Assembly: GCF_026810445.1 (NCBI RefSeq)
Contig: NZ_CP113949.1
Location: forward strand, 62,001 to 126,000
Source: Pseudomonas sp. BSw22131
Lineage (GTDB): Bacteria; Pseudomonadota; Gammaproteobacteria; Pseudomonadales; Pseudomonadaceae
Reading direction: 5' to 3'
DNA: 64,000 nt
The notes under the pieces are model-generated. The model saw nothing but the letters and a program-made list of their open reading frames with translations. It had not been told where the DNA came from and did no database searches. Shown here one piece after another: positions 25,358 to 35,696 of the stretch. Within the stretch, counting starts at the first letter, position 1; each line of letters opens with the position of its first letter. The position numbers and the translations under genes were made by a program.

Positions 25358-27304
25358 CGGCTCTGTTGATGCGGCGCTTATCTGGGCGCGATCAAGGCCA
25401 ATACCGACCAACGCTGCATTCTGTTTAACCAGCTCGGGCATCACGTAGTTTTTAACGATGTACAGCGACCCTGCGGAGCTTAGGTGCCCCGAATCTATTT
25501 GCAGCAGCGAATGATCGTCCTGCAGCCTGACCAGGCATGAGTTGGCGACACACAAGCCATCGATCAACGACACGAAATCCACCAACTGCGGATTGATCAT
25601 GCTTCGGGTTGCGTGGTCGGTGGCGATCAATCCTGTGTCCATTGCAGCATCAGTGATGTGCGAGTCCTCAACCCCCCAATGGCGGTTGGCGATCACACTA
25701 GGCAGCGACGGGCTCCATTGCGGCAAGGGGCCCATTACCACAACCCGCTTGACCCCCAACGTTTTGAGCTGCGCCGCCAGTTCATTCCAGCGGGTTCTGT
25801 CGTGCTCGTCTTTTTGTGCGATCACCACCACCTCAGGTTGCAGCGCGGCAATTGATTGCAGCGCCTTGGCGTTGGAGTAATTGCAGGTCATTCTCGGCGG
25901 TGTGTTACGCCCGGCGTCCTGTGTGAGGCTCGGCCGGCATCCAGCCGAAGCAACCTGATAGAACGGCGTCCCCTTGGCCAGCAAAGATCTCAAACCCAGC
26001 GACAGCGCCTGAGCGTGCGAGTCTCCCCACAGGAAAACCCCGCCGACACCCTGCTTGCGGGTGCAAGACTCATCGATCCCTGACTGCCCGCGTTCAGTGA
26101 ACGCCGAAAAAGCGTCGCACTTGAGCCAGTAACTTTCGTACAGGTTCCGCTGCCTATTGGCGTAGTCCTGAACGAAGCGAGCCTTGTCGGAAACACTCAC
26201 CGTGCGCAGCGCCGACACGACGCCGCCCGAGGCACTCACGGCAGTGCCACCGACGAATACCAGCGCTATGAAGGCGCTGGCCGAAGCGAACTTCCATTGC
26301 CGAGCGAGTGTCTTTTTCGCGGGCGTCTTTTCAATCAATGAATAAGAAACCTGAGCCAGCGCAAATGCTGCGACGATACCCAGCAGTGCGTTAAGCGAGT
26401 TGCCCAGATACCCGGCGTAACTCATGAACACCACAACCGGCCAATGCCACAGATAGAGCGAGTAGGACAGCTTGCCCGTCCACTGTGAGAAGCGGTTGTT
26501 GGTGGCGATGGAGTCTTGGCGAGCCGCCACAATGATGGCGAACGTCCCCAGCACAGGCATCAGCGCCAGATAACCTGGCCACACCACACGTTCGGACAAG
26601 AGGACGAAGCTGGCTGCCATCAGCGTCAGGCCCGTAGCTTCCAGTGCCCGCTGTTGCAGGCGATTAAGCCTGATCGGGAACAGGCAGGCGACGCCACCCA
26701 GTAATAATTCCCACGCCCGAGCCGGCAGCAAATAAAACGCAGGCTCTGGCCAGGTGATCGAAGTCACCACGCAAAAGGCAAAGCCCAGCACGCAGGCTGC
26801 GAGCACCAGCCAGCGCAGATGGCGCACCGCGAAGACTTTGCTCAAGCCCAGCAAGACGATGGGGTACAGCATGTAGAACTGCCACTCCACCGAGAGCGAC
26901 CACGTGTGCAGCAGCCACTTTTCGTGTGCGCTGGCAGTGAAGTATCCCGCCTCTGACCAATACGTGAAGTTGGAATAGAAGCCCAGGCTCGCCGCAACGT
27001 GTTTGCCAAGCTCGCTGTATTCGATCGGCAACAGGTAAAACCAGCCCAGCACCAGCAACACGCAGCACAATGCGGCGAGGGCGGGGATGATCCGACGCGC
27101 CCGCGACGTGTAGAAGCCGACCAGGCTGAGGGTGTCTTTTTCCAGACCGCGAAACAGAATCCCGGTGATCAGAAAACCCGAGATCACGAAGAAAATATCC
27201 ACACCTGAAAAACCGCCCGGCAGCCAGCCGGGGTTGAAGTGGAACAGCACCACGGCGATCACCGCGATGGCCCTTAGTCCATTGATGTCTTTTCTGAAGT
27301 CCAT
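25352..27304 (-). CDS. Acyltransferase 3 / SGNH-domain polysaccharide O-acetyltransferase
   Basis: A 650-residue OafA/YrhL-type membrane enzyme. The first part has about ten membrane helices starting DINGLRAIAVIAVVLFHF and FFVISGFLITG. The last part of roughly 260 residues is a periplasmic SGNH hydrolase-like domain with the nucleophile motif LWGDSHAQAL. Such proteins move acetyl groups from the cytoplasm to surface or exported polysaccharides. It is the last gene of a three-gene minus-strand group with a PslG-like hydrolase and a Wzy-like protein, so it likely acetylates their polysaccharide. Confidence 0.9.
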   Translation of the reverse strand: MDFRKDINGLRAIAVIAVVLFHFNPGWLPGGFSGVDIFFVISGFLITGILFRGLEKDTLSLVGFYTSRARRIIPALAALCCVLLVLGWFYLLPIEYSELGKHVAASLGFYSNFTYWSEAGYFTASAHEKWLLHTWSLSVEWQFYMLYPIVLLGLSKVFAVRHLRWLVLAACVLGFAFCVVTSITWPEPAFYLLPARAWELLLGGVACLFPIRLNRLQQRALEATGLTLMAASFVLLSERVVWPGYLALMPVLGTFAIIVAARQDSIATNNRFSQWTGKLSYSLYLWHWPVVVFMSYAGYLGNSLNALLGIVAAFALAQVSYSLIEKTPAKKTLARQWKFASASAFIALVFVGGTAVSASGGVVSALRTVSVSDKARFVQDYANRQRNLYESYWLKCDAFSAFTERGQSGIDESCTRKQGVGGVFLWGDSHAQALSLGLRSLLAKGTPFYQVASAGCRPSLTQDAGRNTPPRMTCNYSNAKALQSIAALQPEVVVIAQKDEHDRTRWNELAAQLKTLGVKRVVVMGPLPQWSPSLPSVIANRHWGVEDSHITDAAMDTGLIATDHATRSMINPQLVDFVSLIDGLCVANSCLVRLQDDHSLLQIDSGHLSSAGSLYIVKNYVMPELVKQNAALVGIGLDRAQISAASTEPL

Positions 27305-27362
27305 GGCGATTCTTCGAATGACGTGACGAGGTGAACAAACGCGCCGTGCGCGAACACGCGAT

Positions 27363-28661
27363 TCAGTTAGCCGTGTTCAGACGGATGATTTTTGGAAATT
27401 CGGTCAGCGTGATTGCGGCTGAACACTGCGCCCCCTGGCATTGCCATGACGTGCTGTCGTTGACCCAACCCTTTTGTGGCTGAGCCGTGTCGATGAGCTG
27501 AACGGCGCCTGCTTGCGGGGTACTGCCGACCAGCGTTTTGTCTCGGACTTTTGCGCCGGACCAGGCGACGACCACCTGCTCTTTGCCCTTCTTGAAGTGC
27601 AGCATGTAGAGGTTTTCATCCCATGTGCTTGAAGCCGCCTCGTAGGTGAAATCCTTGATGAACGGGCTGATGACTTTCATCACGTCGTAGGCGGGTTTGG
27701 GCGAGAGGTCTTCATTGAGCAGCCCGAAGTTATGCTCCTGATCCGTCCGGTTTGGCCCGTCGTTGATCAAGTCGTACCACCACATGCCCTTGATGTTGGG
27801 GATGGTGCGGGCGAAGAACATGATCCGCGCCATGTAGGCCGCTTGGGTCGCAGGCGTGTTGCCGCAAGCGCCGGTGTGGCTTGGCCAGGCCATTTCAGTG
27901 AGGTAAATCGGGACGTCCCGACCGGCCTTTTCGCGGATATGCCGCTCGTACTGGCGCATCCAGTTGACCCAGCTCTCGGGGTTGTTCTGGCCTCCGCCTG
28001 CGCAGTGTGCGTAGGGGTGAACAGACAAGCCGTCGATCAGGTCGAGCATCCCGGCGTCGATCAAGTGGTCCGCAAACCCGTAATCCATCCCTTCGGGCGT
28101 GATAGAACCCGCGAGGATTTTCGCCGGCGTGCCTTTTTGCCCCACGGTGTGTTTGCGAATCAGCGGCACCGCGTCACGCACCAGCGCGGCGTAGTCGGCG
28201 GCCAGCTTTGCATCCTTCGGTGCTTCCAGGTCCCACTCGTTCCAGATCTCGTAGTAGTCCACCCTGTTGCCAAGCTGGGCGGTGACGTAGTTCACGTAGT
28301 TGAGGTACGCCGCCTTGACCTTGCCCTCCCGGGGCTTGGCGTTGTTGTGAAAAGAGGTGCTGTAGTCGAGGATCGTCAGCCGTGAGAGGTTCAGGGTGGT
28401 GGCGATGTTCAGGTAACTACGCCACTGCGGCACGATGCGCAGCTGATTGGGTGCAGGCTCTGCGGTCGACCAGAACGCATCATCCTTCAGCGCAGTGATC
28501 CCCGCGTCTGCCGCCAGCGCCAGAGGCTTGCGTGGTGACGCCTCGAAATTCATCAGGTGCGTGCCGATACCAAGGATGAACGGCTCCTCGGCCTGTGCCG
28601 CGTTGCACAAGAGCCCGCCGATCAGGGACAGGAAAACAGCAAGTCTGCGGCTGTACTTCAT
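27363..28661 (-). CDS. PslG-like secreted glycoside hydrolase
   Basis: About 432 residues with a Sec signal (MKYSRRLAVFLSLIGGLLC...AQAEE) and a TIM-barrel glycoside hydrolase of the GH39/PslG type. The acid/base motif is YYEIWNEWD and the likely nucleophile region YLTEMAWPSH. I use the ATG at 28661; a TTG at 28676 would add five residues. PslG-type enzymes cut exopolysaccharide during export. It lies 11 bp downstream of the Wzy-like gene. Confidence 0.85.
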   Translation of the reverse strand: MKYSRRLAVFLSLIGGLLCNAAQAEEPFILGIGTHLMNFEASPRKPLALAADAGITALKDDAFWSTAEPAPNQLRIVPQWRSYLNIATTLNLSRLTILDYSTSFHNNAKPREGKVKAAYLNYVNYVTAQLGNRVDYYEIWNEWDLEAPKDAKLAADYAALVRDAVPLIRKHTVGQKGTPAKILAGSITPEGMDYGFADHLIDAGMLDLIDGLSVHPYAHCAGGGQNNPESWVNWMRQYERHIREKAGRDVPIYLTEMAWPSHTGACGNTPATQAAYMARIMFFARTIPNIKGMWWYDLINDGPNRTDQEHNFGLLNEDLSPKPAYDVMKVISPFIKDFTYEAASSTWDENLYMLHFKKGKEQVVVAWSGAKVRDKTLVGSTPQAGAVQLIDTAQPQKGWVNDSTSWQCQGAQCSAAITLTEFPKIIRLNTAN

Positions 28662-28672
28662 CGCCGTTGCTC

Positions 28673-29989
28673 TCAATGCTGATGTGGCGGGAAGGGAAAG
28701 AAAGACTGTGCACCGCTGGCGGTGGATTTCACCTGGCGCACCTTAAGGCGTCCTGCCAGGACGTGACCGATGGCTATTCCCAGAAACAGGTTGGCCGTCG
28801 CGACTTCAAGCATGTCAGTGGTCCATCCGGTCAACAGACAGCAAAAGCAGATGGCGAGCAGGGCGCGACCGGGCCGTGTGATGTCGTTGCTCAAGGCGAT
28901 AAACATCGGAATTTGCAGCGTGAACAACAGCAGCCCGAAGACACCAAATGTGCCCCACAAATACATAGCGGTATTGTCCGAGCCCAGCGCCGAGACACCA
29001 GGTATTGGAAACAACGTCAGCGTGCTGCCATAAGCCCCCAGCCCTGCGCCTGTCCATTGCCAGCCTTGTTCGACGATTCCCTGAGCCATGTTTGGCCAAG
29101 TGTTGATCAGGCGGTCATACATCGATGACAGCGTGCCACTGCTCGCCAGCCCCGCGTCGAAGTCGAATAGAAAGCTGGTCAGCGGCAACATCATCCCGCC
29201 CAGCACTGCCAGCGTCAGCACGACCCGTGCGGTCCAGTGATACCGCAGGATCAGCAACAGCCCCAACGTGAAGATGAATGCAGCGGCAGGCGCCTTGCTC
29301 GTCGTCAGCACGATGCCGATTGCAGTTATGCCGCTGAGGGCGATCATCCGCAGCCTGGACTGCATGAAACTCATTACGAACAGCGCACCAATCGCCAGGT
29401 TGATCGACAACACGTTGGAGACACGGGCGAAGCCTGCGATGCGGTCCGCTTCGTCTACGGCCCATGCAGTGTTGCCGCTCAATTCGGTTTCTCCCAGCGT
29501 GTAGCTGTAACCTTTCCAGGGCACTGATGTGAGCTTGTCCAGCGCGATCCCGCCCAGCGAGGCCAGCAGACAAAGCCCCACTGCCCAGAGCAGCAGCCGC
29601 TTGCGGTAGAGCAGATGTTCGCTGCAAACCATGCCGAACAGTACCGGACAGATACCGAAGAGGCTGAAGCCGACGTTGGACAGGCTGGCGCCGTGCAGCA
29701 TTGCCAGCAGGCAGTAAATCACCAGCGCCAGCAGACCCAACCACACGCCCTTGCCGGTTTTGAGGGTGCGAAGTTCCAGCATGAACAGCAGGCAGCACAG
29801 CACTTTTGGCCCGTACAGCACGGCAGACATTCCGGCTTGGTCGAGGTAGAAGCGCAGTGCGCCGGAGAAGGTCTCAACCAGAATCAGGCTGATGGCTGTC
29901 CAGACGATGACCGTCGATTTGCTGAACGACAGAATCGACGCTTTCTCAACGTAAAGGGAAGGGTGCGAGACAGTGACGTTGGACATCAT
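28673..29989 (-). CDS. Wzy/O-antigen ligase-like membrane protein
   Basis: A 438-residue protein with about eleven hydrophobic helices and a large periplasmic loop, the general layout of O-antigen polymerases and ligases. The C-terminal part contains GAGLGAYGSTLTLFPIPGV, which resembles the conserved Wzy_C loop. Two ATG codons (29989 and 29986) follow GAGGG. It is the first gene of the polysaccharide group, but no glycosyltransferases or Wzx/Wzz genes are here, so this group is either a remnant or works with a cluster elsewhere. Confidence 0.8.
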   Translation of the reverse strand: MMSNVTVSHPSLYVEKASILSFSKSTVIVWTAISLILVETFSGALRFYLDQAGMSAVLYGPKVLCCLLFMLELRTLKTGKGVWLGLLALVIYCLLAMLHGASLSNVGFSLFGICPVLFGMVCSEHLLYRKRLLLWAVGLCLLASLGGIALDKLTSVPWKGYSYTLGETELSGNTAWAVDEADRIAGFARVSNVLSINLAIGALFVMSFMQSRLRMIALSGITAIGIVLTTSKAPAAAFIFTLGLLLILRYHWTARVVLTLAVLGGMMLPLTSFLFDFDAGLASSGTLSSMYDRLINTWPNMAQGIVEQGWQWTGAGLGAYGSTLTLFPIPGVSALGSDNTAMYLWGTFGVFGLLLFTLQIPMFIALSNDITRPGRALLAICFCCLLTGWTTDMLEVATANLFLGIAIGHVLAGRLKVRQVKSTASGAQSFFPFPPHQH

Positions 29990-30418
29990 GGTGCGGACCC
30001 TCTGGAGCGCTCGGATAAACGTGATCGGCCGGTCTGTCTGATCGGCTTTGAGTTCAGGGCAGGTTTTTGAGGCGCAAAGCTACCGCAGGCCGACTCAGCG
30101 CGAGGCTGTCGATAACACTGAAAAAGTGCAGTAAGTCGCAAGCGCCTTAGAGCTCAAGGCGGCGAGGAAGGTCGCTTCTTGATGGCGTGACAGGGGATAT
30201 ATCAGCCTCAGAGCTGAGGGCTGTCAATCAAATAGTCAAAATTTCAGACACTTCATTCAAAGACTAAAACGCTAGCCTTCTAAGTCATTGAATGTATTGG
30301 TGGATGTATTTTTGACGCTGTTAAAGCGGGTGTTTGGATGGGGTTTTGAAGGTTCGACTATGAATCATTTTCGTTACACACAGGGCAAGCGTGCAGGCGC
30401 GCGCTTGCCCGTGACGCG
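29990..30418. other. Intergenic region upstream of the polysaccharide genes
   Basis: No gene is visible. It is AT-richer in the middle (around 30225-30310), which fits a promoter for the minus-strand gene at 29989. It contains a small CCTCAGAGCTGAGG palindrome near 30205 and the hairpin at 30383-30410. Confidence 0.6.
30383..30410 (-). terminator. Hairpin downstream of opgD
   Basis: GGGCAAGCG and CGCTTGCCC form a 9-bp stem with a 10-base loop, 8 bp past the opgD stop on the minus strand. No strong T-run follows, so it may act with Rho or as a 3' stabiliser. Confidence 0.55.
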
Positions 30419-32038
30419 TCAGGTGTAGCGACGTTTTTCGGCCGGTGGCGGGAAGTACTGATACAGCCATGTTTCGCTCAAAGTCCGGTCGCCGGTCTTG
30501 ATGAACATGCGCATCTCTACCGGATCTGCGCCATCGCTGGTCGGGTACCAGTCAAACGTGATGCGATACCCCTTGATATCGGGCAAAGCCAGTACGTTGA
30601 AGTCCTGCACTTTGCCATTGGAGACCGTCACGATCGGCTCGATACTTGAACCCTCGGGCAGACGATCAATGCCGCCGCCCTTGAAGTCGACGGCGAAGCG
30701 TCGCGCCCAGACATCCGGGTAATGCTCGCCGGGTGCCCAACCCTCGATGAATCCACCCATGCCGGAACGTGTGGCATTGACTTGGGCCAACGGCGTGCTG
30801 ACCGGTGGAAGCGGGCTCCAGTAAAGCTTGTAGCCGAAGTTCATCGACATGCCGGCCTTGACCGGATCGCGCGGATTCCAGAACGCCACAATGTTGTCCA
30901 GCGTTTCGCCGGTTGTGGATAACTCCAGCAAATCGATAGAGCCTTCGCCCCATGCTGTGGTGGGCTCAACCCACAGGCTCGGACGGCGATGGTACCAATC
31001 GACTGTGTCTTGATAGGTCTTGAATTCGTGATCGGTCTGAACCAGCCCGAAACCTTTCGGATCGGTGTCGGCAAACGCGTTGAATTGCAACTTGGCCGGG
31101 TTGTTCAGCGGGCGGCAGATCCATTCACCGTTGCCTCGCCACATGGACAGGCGGTCGGAGTCATGGATCTCCGGGTGGATGGTGTCGCACATGCGGCGCT
31201 CGTGGGTGCCGCAGCTGAACATGCTGGTCATGGTGGCAATGCCCAGCTGTTCGATATCTGCGCGGGCGTTGATGTGCGCGTCGATGTCCATCACCACACG
31301 ATCGGCCTGACAGTCGATGTCGAAGCGATACGCACCCGTTGCGCTTGGCGAGTCGAGAAGGGCATACACGACGAAGCGGGTGGCGTCCTTGGTCGGTTTT
31401 TCAAACCAGAACTGAGTGAAATCAGGAAATTCTTCCGGACGCTTGGCGTAGGTGTCGATGGCCAGGCCGCGTGCTGACAAGCCGTATTGCTTGTTGCTGT
31501 CGATGGCGCGGAAATAGCTCGCGCCCAAGAAAGAGAGGATGTCGTTGATCGCGATTTCAGGCGCTTTGAACAGCTTGAACCCAGCGAAACCCAGATCCCC
31601 CTTGAGCTGCGCCTTGTCGACGCCGCTGGCCTCGTAATTGAAAAGCTCGGGACGGAAATGCACTTCTCGGGCTTGCTTGGTCGCAGGGTCCACGCTGTAC
31701 ATACGTACCGGCGTCTTGAAGCCTGCGCCGACGTGGAAAAAGTGGACGTCCAACTGGCCTTTGACGTCGTTCCACAGCGAATGACCGGCGTCGTATTTGA
31801 TCGCATTGAACTGCTGAGGAGTCATGTTCGCCAGGGTTGCTGGCAGCGTTTGTTTGGTGCTGACATAAGGCTTGCCGGCCAATTGTTTGGCACTGTCTTG
31901 CAAGCTCTTGAAATCGAAATGTTCGATTTCGCCATCTGCCGCTGCAGCGAGGGCGCGTGCAGCGTAAAGCCCTGAGGCCGGCAGCGCGCTATAGGCGGCC
32001 AACGCCATGGATGCTTTCAGGAGATTCCTGCGATTCAT
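30419..32038 (-). CDS. opgD: Periplasmic glucan biosynthesis protein OpgD (MdoD)
   Basis: A 539-residue protein with a twin-arginine signal ([20 protein letters not shown]) and the long OpgG/OpgD domain ([22 protein letters not shown], then [13 protein letters not shown]). OpgD acts in the periplasm on osmoregulated periplasmic glucans and shapes their backbone. The Tat signal separates it from OpgG, which uses Sec. It is a single gene here, as in other Pseudomonas, where opgGH lies elsewhere. Confidence 0.93.
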   Translation of the reverse strand: MNRRNLLKASMALAAYSALPASGLYAARALAAAADGEIEHFDFKSLQDSAKQLAGKPYVSTKQTLPATLANMTPQQFNAIKYDAGHSLWNDVKGQLDVHFFHVGAGFKTPVRMYSVDPATKQAREVHFRPELFNYEASGVDKAQLKGDLGFAGFKLFKAPEIAINDILSFLGASYFRAIDSNKQYGLSARGLAIDTYAKRPEEFPDFTQFWFEKPTKDATRFVVYALLDSPSATGAYRFDIDCQADRVVMDIDAHINARADIEQLGIATMTSMFSCGTHERRMCDTIHPEIHDSDRLSMWRGNGEWICRPLNNPAKLQFNAFADTDPKGFGLVQTDHEFKTYQDTVDWYHRRPSLWVEPTTAWGEGSIDLLELSTTGETLDNIVAFWNPRDPVKAGMSMNFGYKLYWSPLPPVSTPLAQVNATRSGMGGFIEGWAPGEHYPDVWARRFAVDFKGGGIDRLPEGSSIEPIVTVSNGKVQDFNVLALPDIKGYRITFDWYPTSDGADPVEMRMFIKTGDRTLSETWLYQYFPPPAEKRRYT

Positions 32039-32685
32039 AAGGTGAAGCCTCTGAAGAATGCCGTGCCTTCCTGCACGAATAAGTGCGCTTTCCCAATCCT
32101 TGCCGAACGCAAATTACCAACAAACAGATAACAATCTCGGCATGTTGTTCGCAAATTGGCGAAATAAATCGTTTCAGAGGGTTAAAAAGTTCGACTGAAA
32201 GTGTGTCAGCAGGTGTTGGTCTAGGTCTGCTCGCCATGTAGCAGTGTGGGAGCACCGCGAGGCCGCGATGGGCTGCGCAGCGGCCCTGAAATCAGAGACC
32301 TCGGCTGTTCTGGAACACCGCGTGCGCAGGGTTTACTCCCTGTGCCCGGCAGCTTCGCGGGCAATTAGGATGCCGCCCACTCGCTCCAACGATCGTGTTT
32401 CCCGGCTTTTGCTGAGGGCTGTGGGGGCCGAGGTGCTGGCGAAGCGGCCTCAAGGGTTAAATCAGATCCGTCGCCTCTCGAATCAATTCGTGCGGACAAC
32501 CTGTCTGCAGGCTGTCTGACTGGAAAATTCAACGCGAAGACTGTTATTCAACAGACAAAAATTTCACCATTTTTGTTATATCGTAACGCCCCTCATGTAA
32601 CCATGTTTCGGCTTGTTACCAGCGCCGCGCTGCGAACGTAGAGGAAGAACGATGGATACAGCATTCAGCAGGTTTTGGGGTTTCG
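32039..32685. other. Intergenic region with REP-like sequence and divergent promoters
   Basis: No protein gene is convincing. The stretch 32240-32400 has GTGGGAGCACCGCGAGGCC and GCAGCTTCGCGGGCAAT-type fragments that resemble degraded Pseudomonas REP sequences. AT-rich DNA at 32525-32590 probably carries the promoter of the SPFH operon. Confidence 0.55.
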
Positions 32686-32696
32686 ATGCGGGTTGA
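32652..32696 (+). CDS. 14-codon leader ORF overlapping the first SPFH gene
   Basis: A short frame with a strong ribosome site (GAGGAAGA just before the ATG) encodes MDTAFSRFWGFDAG and ends at TGA 32694-32696, inside the next gene, which starts at 32686. The SPFH gene itself has only GGGG before its ATG. This is the layout of a leader that couples translation. Alternatively the SPFH protein really begins here and a frameshift separates the parts. Confidence 0.45.
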   Translation: MDTAFSRFWGFDAG

Positions 32697-34653
32697 TCTG
32701 GATGGTGAGGATTTTGCTCTGGAAGAGCTGCCAAGGTTTCAACGCGCTTCGTTGCAAGCGCGGCGTCTGACCAGGCTGACGTATTTGATCGGTGGGCTGG
32801 GCGTGTTCGGCCTGGTGGTGTCGTTGTTTGTTGATCTGTTCTCTCCCAACTCGTTGTGGACGGCTGTGCTGACCAATTCGGCCGCTAGCTTTTTGCTGCT
32901 GGCGGGCGCGATGCAGTCAGCGCAGGTCATCGCGGTGTGGCGCGCCCAGGCCATCGCGGTGCCTGAGCCCGTCGAGGTGCCGGTAATTGACCCGCTCTCC
33001 GACGAAGAAAGTGGCTGGTACGACCGATTGCTGGCGCGCCTTGGCGGACGAGGGGCGTCGATGGTCGCTGTCATTGGCCTGCCCACTTTCTGGCTCGCAG
33101 GCTGGGCCCTGGCTTCGCTGATCAGCATCAAGCTGATCTGGAACACCACGTTGCCGGGCAGTGACCTGACCCAGGTCGGCAGTCTTGTCGGCGGTCTGTT
33201 AGTGCTCATGGCCTTCGGTTTGCTGGTTCTGGAGCGCCAGTTCACCCAAGAGCCTGCGACCAACTGGCCCGAAGCTGATCAACTCGCGCAGATAACGCGG
33301 GCTGCGATTGGCGTGCTGCTGATCGGCGCGTTGTGCCTGTTCTTTTCCTCCGCCGAACGCGTGTGGCCTGGGAGGCTGGCCGTGCTGATGGGCATCCTGC
33401 CCGGTCTGGTTGCGTTGGAGCTTTTGATCCGTGCGGTTTTGTCGGTGTTCAGCCCGCGCAACGAGCGCGTCGAACCACGGCTGATGGCGAGCAGCTTTAT
33501 TGCTGGTTTACTGCGCTGGCCTCCGCAGCCGCTGATGGCGTTGCAACACGAATTGCACAACCGTTTCGGTATCGACCTGCGCCAGATATGGGCATTTACT
33601 TATATGCGCCGTGCGTTTCTGCCGGTGCTGTCGGTCATCGTTGCATTGGGTTGGGCGTTGAGCGGCGTCTCTGAAATCCCCATGCAGGGACGCGGCATCT
33701 ATGAACGTTTCGGCAAGCCGGTTGAGGTGCTCGGGCCAGGTCTCCACGCAGGATTGCCATGGCCATTTGGGCGAGTGCTGGCGGTCGAGAATGGTGTGGT
33801 CCATGAGCTGGCGACCAGTGTTTCGGACGCCGGCAATGCCGAACAAGTGCTGGACCCTGCGGAAGGCCCACCGCCTGCTGTGGCTAACCGCTTGTGGGAC
33901 GCCAGCCACGTCAACGACAAATCTCAGGTGATCGCCAGCAGCACGGGCGACAAGCAGAGCTTTCAGATCGTCAACATGGACGTGCGCTTTGTGTACCGCA
34001 TCGGCCTGACCGATGACGCCGCGATGGCTGCCACCTACAACAGTGCCAACGTCGTGAGCCTGATTCGCAGCACCGCCAGCCGCATTCTGGTTCACGACTT
34101 CGCCTCACGCACGCTCGACGAATTGCTTGGCGAGCAGCGCACCGATCTTGCGGCTGACATCGGCAGCGCCGTGCAACATGATCTGAACAAGCTCGACAGC
34201 GGCGTGGAAATTCTCGCCACGGTGGTGGAGTCGATTCATCCGCCAGCGGGAGCAGCCAATGCGTATCACGCGGTGCAAGCGGCGCAGATCAGCGCTCAGG
34301 CACTGATCTCACGGGAGCGCGGCGCAGCGGCGGACAAATCCAACCTGGCTCAACTGCACGCCAGCGTTGCTCATGATCAGGCGGCCGCCAACTCGCGCGA
34401 AGTCATGGCGACGGCGCAGGCATCGGACCTGCGTTTCAGCGCCGAACGGCAGGCTTACGCCAAAGCCGGTCAGGCGTTTCTGCTGGAGCAATATCTGACG
34501 CAACTCAGCCAAGGCCTGCAGCACGCCAAATTATTGGTTCTGGATCATCGTCTGGGCGGCACTGTTGCGCCGACCATCGATCTGCGCACTTTCACGCTGC
34601 CGGCCGACCCTGCGGTGCCCGGTAAAGCAGCCGATCAGCAATCGGCTGAATAA
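32686..34653 (+). CDS. SPFH/band-7 membrane protein, HflK-like (large)
   Basis: A 655-residue protein with several N-terminal membrane helices (about residues 30-250), then another helix near 310 and a band-7/SPFH domain beginning around GRGIYERFGKPVEVLGPGLHA. A coiled-coil rich in Ala, Gln and Glu follows. It is far longer than the usual HflK of about 400 residues because of the extra membrane region. HflK/HflC family proteins form ring-like membrane microdomains that control FtsH proteolysis. The gene starts an operon with two more SPFH proteins and a metal P-type ATPase. Confidence 0.87.
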   Translation: MRVDLDGEDFALEELPRFQRASLQARRLTRLTYLIGGLGVFGLVVSLFVDLFSPNSLWTAVLTNSAASFLLLAGAMQSAQVIAVWRAQAIAVPEPVEVPVIDPLSDEESGWYDRLLARLGGRGASMVAVIGLPTFWLAGWALASLISIKLIWNTTLPGSDLTQVGSLVGGLLVLMAFGLLVLERQFTQEPATNWPEADQLAQITRAAIGVLLIGALCLFFSSAERVWPGRLAVLMGILPGLVALELLIRAVLSVFSPRNERVEPRLMASSFIAGLLRWPPQPLMALQHELHNRFGIDLRQIWAFTYMRRAFLPVLSVIVALGWALSGVSEIPMQGRGIYERFGKPVEVLGPGLHAGLPWPFGRVLAVENGVVHELATSVSDAGNAEQVLDPAEGPPPAVANRLWDASHVNDKSQVIASSTGDKQSFQIVNMDVRFVYRIGLTDDAAMAATYNSANVVSLIRSTASRILVHDFASRTLDELLGEQRTDLAADIGSAVQHDLNKLDSGVEILATVVESIHPPAGAANAYHAVQAAQISAQALISRERGAAADKSNLAQLHASVAHDQAAANSREVMATAQASDLRFSAERQAYAKAGQAFLLEQYLTQLSQGLQHAKLLVLDHRLGGTVAPTIDLRTFTLPADPAVPGKAADQQSAE

Positions 34654-34664
34654 GGAGTCGTCAC

Positions 34665-35696
34665 TTGAGTCTGTTCCATTCACACGATCATCATGACCAT
34701 TCCGGCCACGACCACGGGCATGGCGGACATCACCACGGCCATCATCACGGCGAGGCATCCGGGCCGGTGGGTTTCCCTTGGCGGCGTTCGGCGCTGGCCG
34801 CGGTATTGATCGCGTTTGCAGTGGCCGCTGCGAGTCTGGTTCAGGTGCGCTCCGGCGAGGCAACCGTCATCACCCGTTTTGGCAATCCGTCCCGCGTGTT
34901 GCTCGATCCGGGTCTGAGCTGGCGCTGGCCAGCACCGTTCGAAGCAACGATCCCCGTCGATCTGCGTCTGCGAACCACCTCAAGTGGCTTGCAGGACGTC
35001 GGCACCCGCGACGGTTTGCGCATCATCGTTCAGGCATATGTGGCGTGGCAGGTGCAGGGCGACCCGGACAACGTGAAGCGCTTCATGCGTGCGGTGCAAA
35101 ACCAGCCCGATGAAGCTGCGCGGCAGATCCGGACTTTTGTCGGCTCGGCGCTGGAAACCACCGCTGCGAGCTTCGACCTCTCGAGCCTGGTCAACACCGA
35201 CGCCAGTCAGGTGCGCATTGCCGATTTCGAAAACCAGCTGCGTCAGCAGATTGATCAGCAATTGCTCACGACTTACGGCGTGCGCGTCCTGCAGGTCGGT
35301 GTCGAGCGCCTGACATTGCCCTCGGTGACGTTGAACGCGACGGTGGATCGGATGCGCGCCGAGCGTGAAACCATCGCCACCGAACGCACGGCCATTGGCA
35401 AGCGCGAGGCGGCGCAGATTCGGTCCGCCGCTGAGCGTGATGCACGCATCGTCGAAGCGGACGCTACCGTGAAGGCCGCCGACATTGAGGCGCAATCGCG
35501 GGTTGAAGCCGCGCAGATTTACGGTCGCGCCTACGCTGGCGCCCCGCAGCTCTATAATCTGCTGCGTTCGCTGGACACACTCGGCACCGTTGTCGGCCCC
35601 ACCACCAAACTGATTCTGCGCACTGACGCTGCGCCATTCCGTGTGTTGGTTGATGGCCCGCCGACGCTGGACAGCAAGGCTGGAACACAGCCATGA
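34665..35696 (+). CDS. SPFH protein, HflC-like, with a histidine-rich N-terminus
   Basis: A 343-residue band-7 protein. The start is a TTG with AAGGAG upstream. The first 30 residues contain 14 histidines (DHHDHSGHDHGHGGHHHGHHH), a probable zinc, nickel or copper binding tail facing the cytoplasm. One membrane helix (about 43-60) follows, then the SPFH domain from RSGEATVITRFGNPSRVLL and an Ala/Glu-rich coiled coil. The tail has no counterpart in ordinary HflC and fits the metal P-type ATPase two genes downstream. Confidence 0.87.
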   Translation: MSLFHSHDHHDHSGHDHGHGGHHHGHHHGEASGPVGFPWRRSALAAVLIAFAVAAASLVQVRSGEATVITRFGNPSRVLLDPGLSWRWPAPFEATIPVDLRLRTTSSGLQDVGTRDGLRIIVQAYVAWQVQGDPDNVKRFMRAVQNQPDEAARQIRTFVGSALETTAASFDLSSLVNTDASQVRIADFENQLRQQIDQQLLTTYGVRVLQVGVERLTLPSVTLNATVDRMRAERETIATERTAIGKREAAQIRSAAERDARIVEADATVKAADIEAQSRVEAAQIYGRAYAGAPQLYNLLRSLDTLGTVVGPTTKLILRTDAAPFRVLVDGPPTLDSKAGTQP

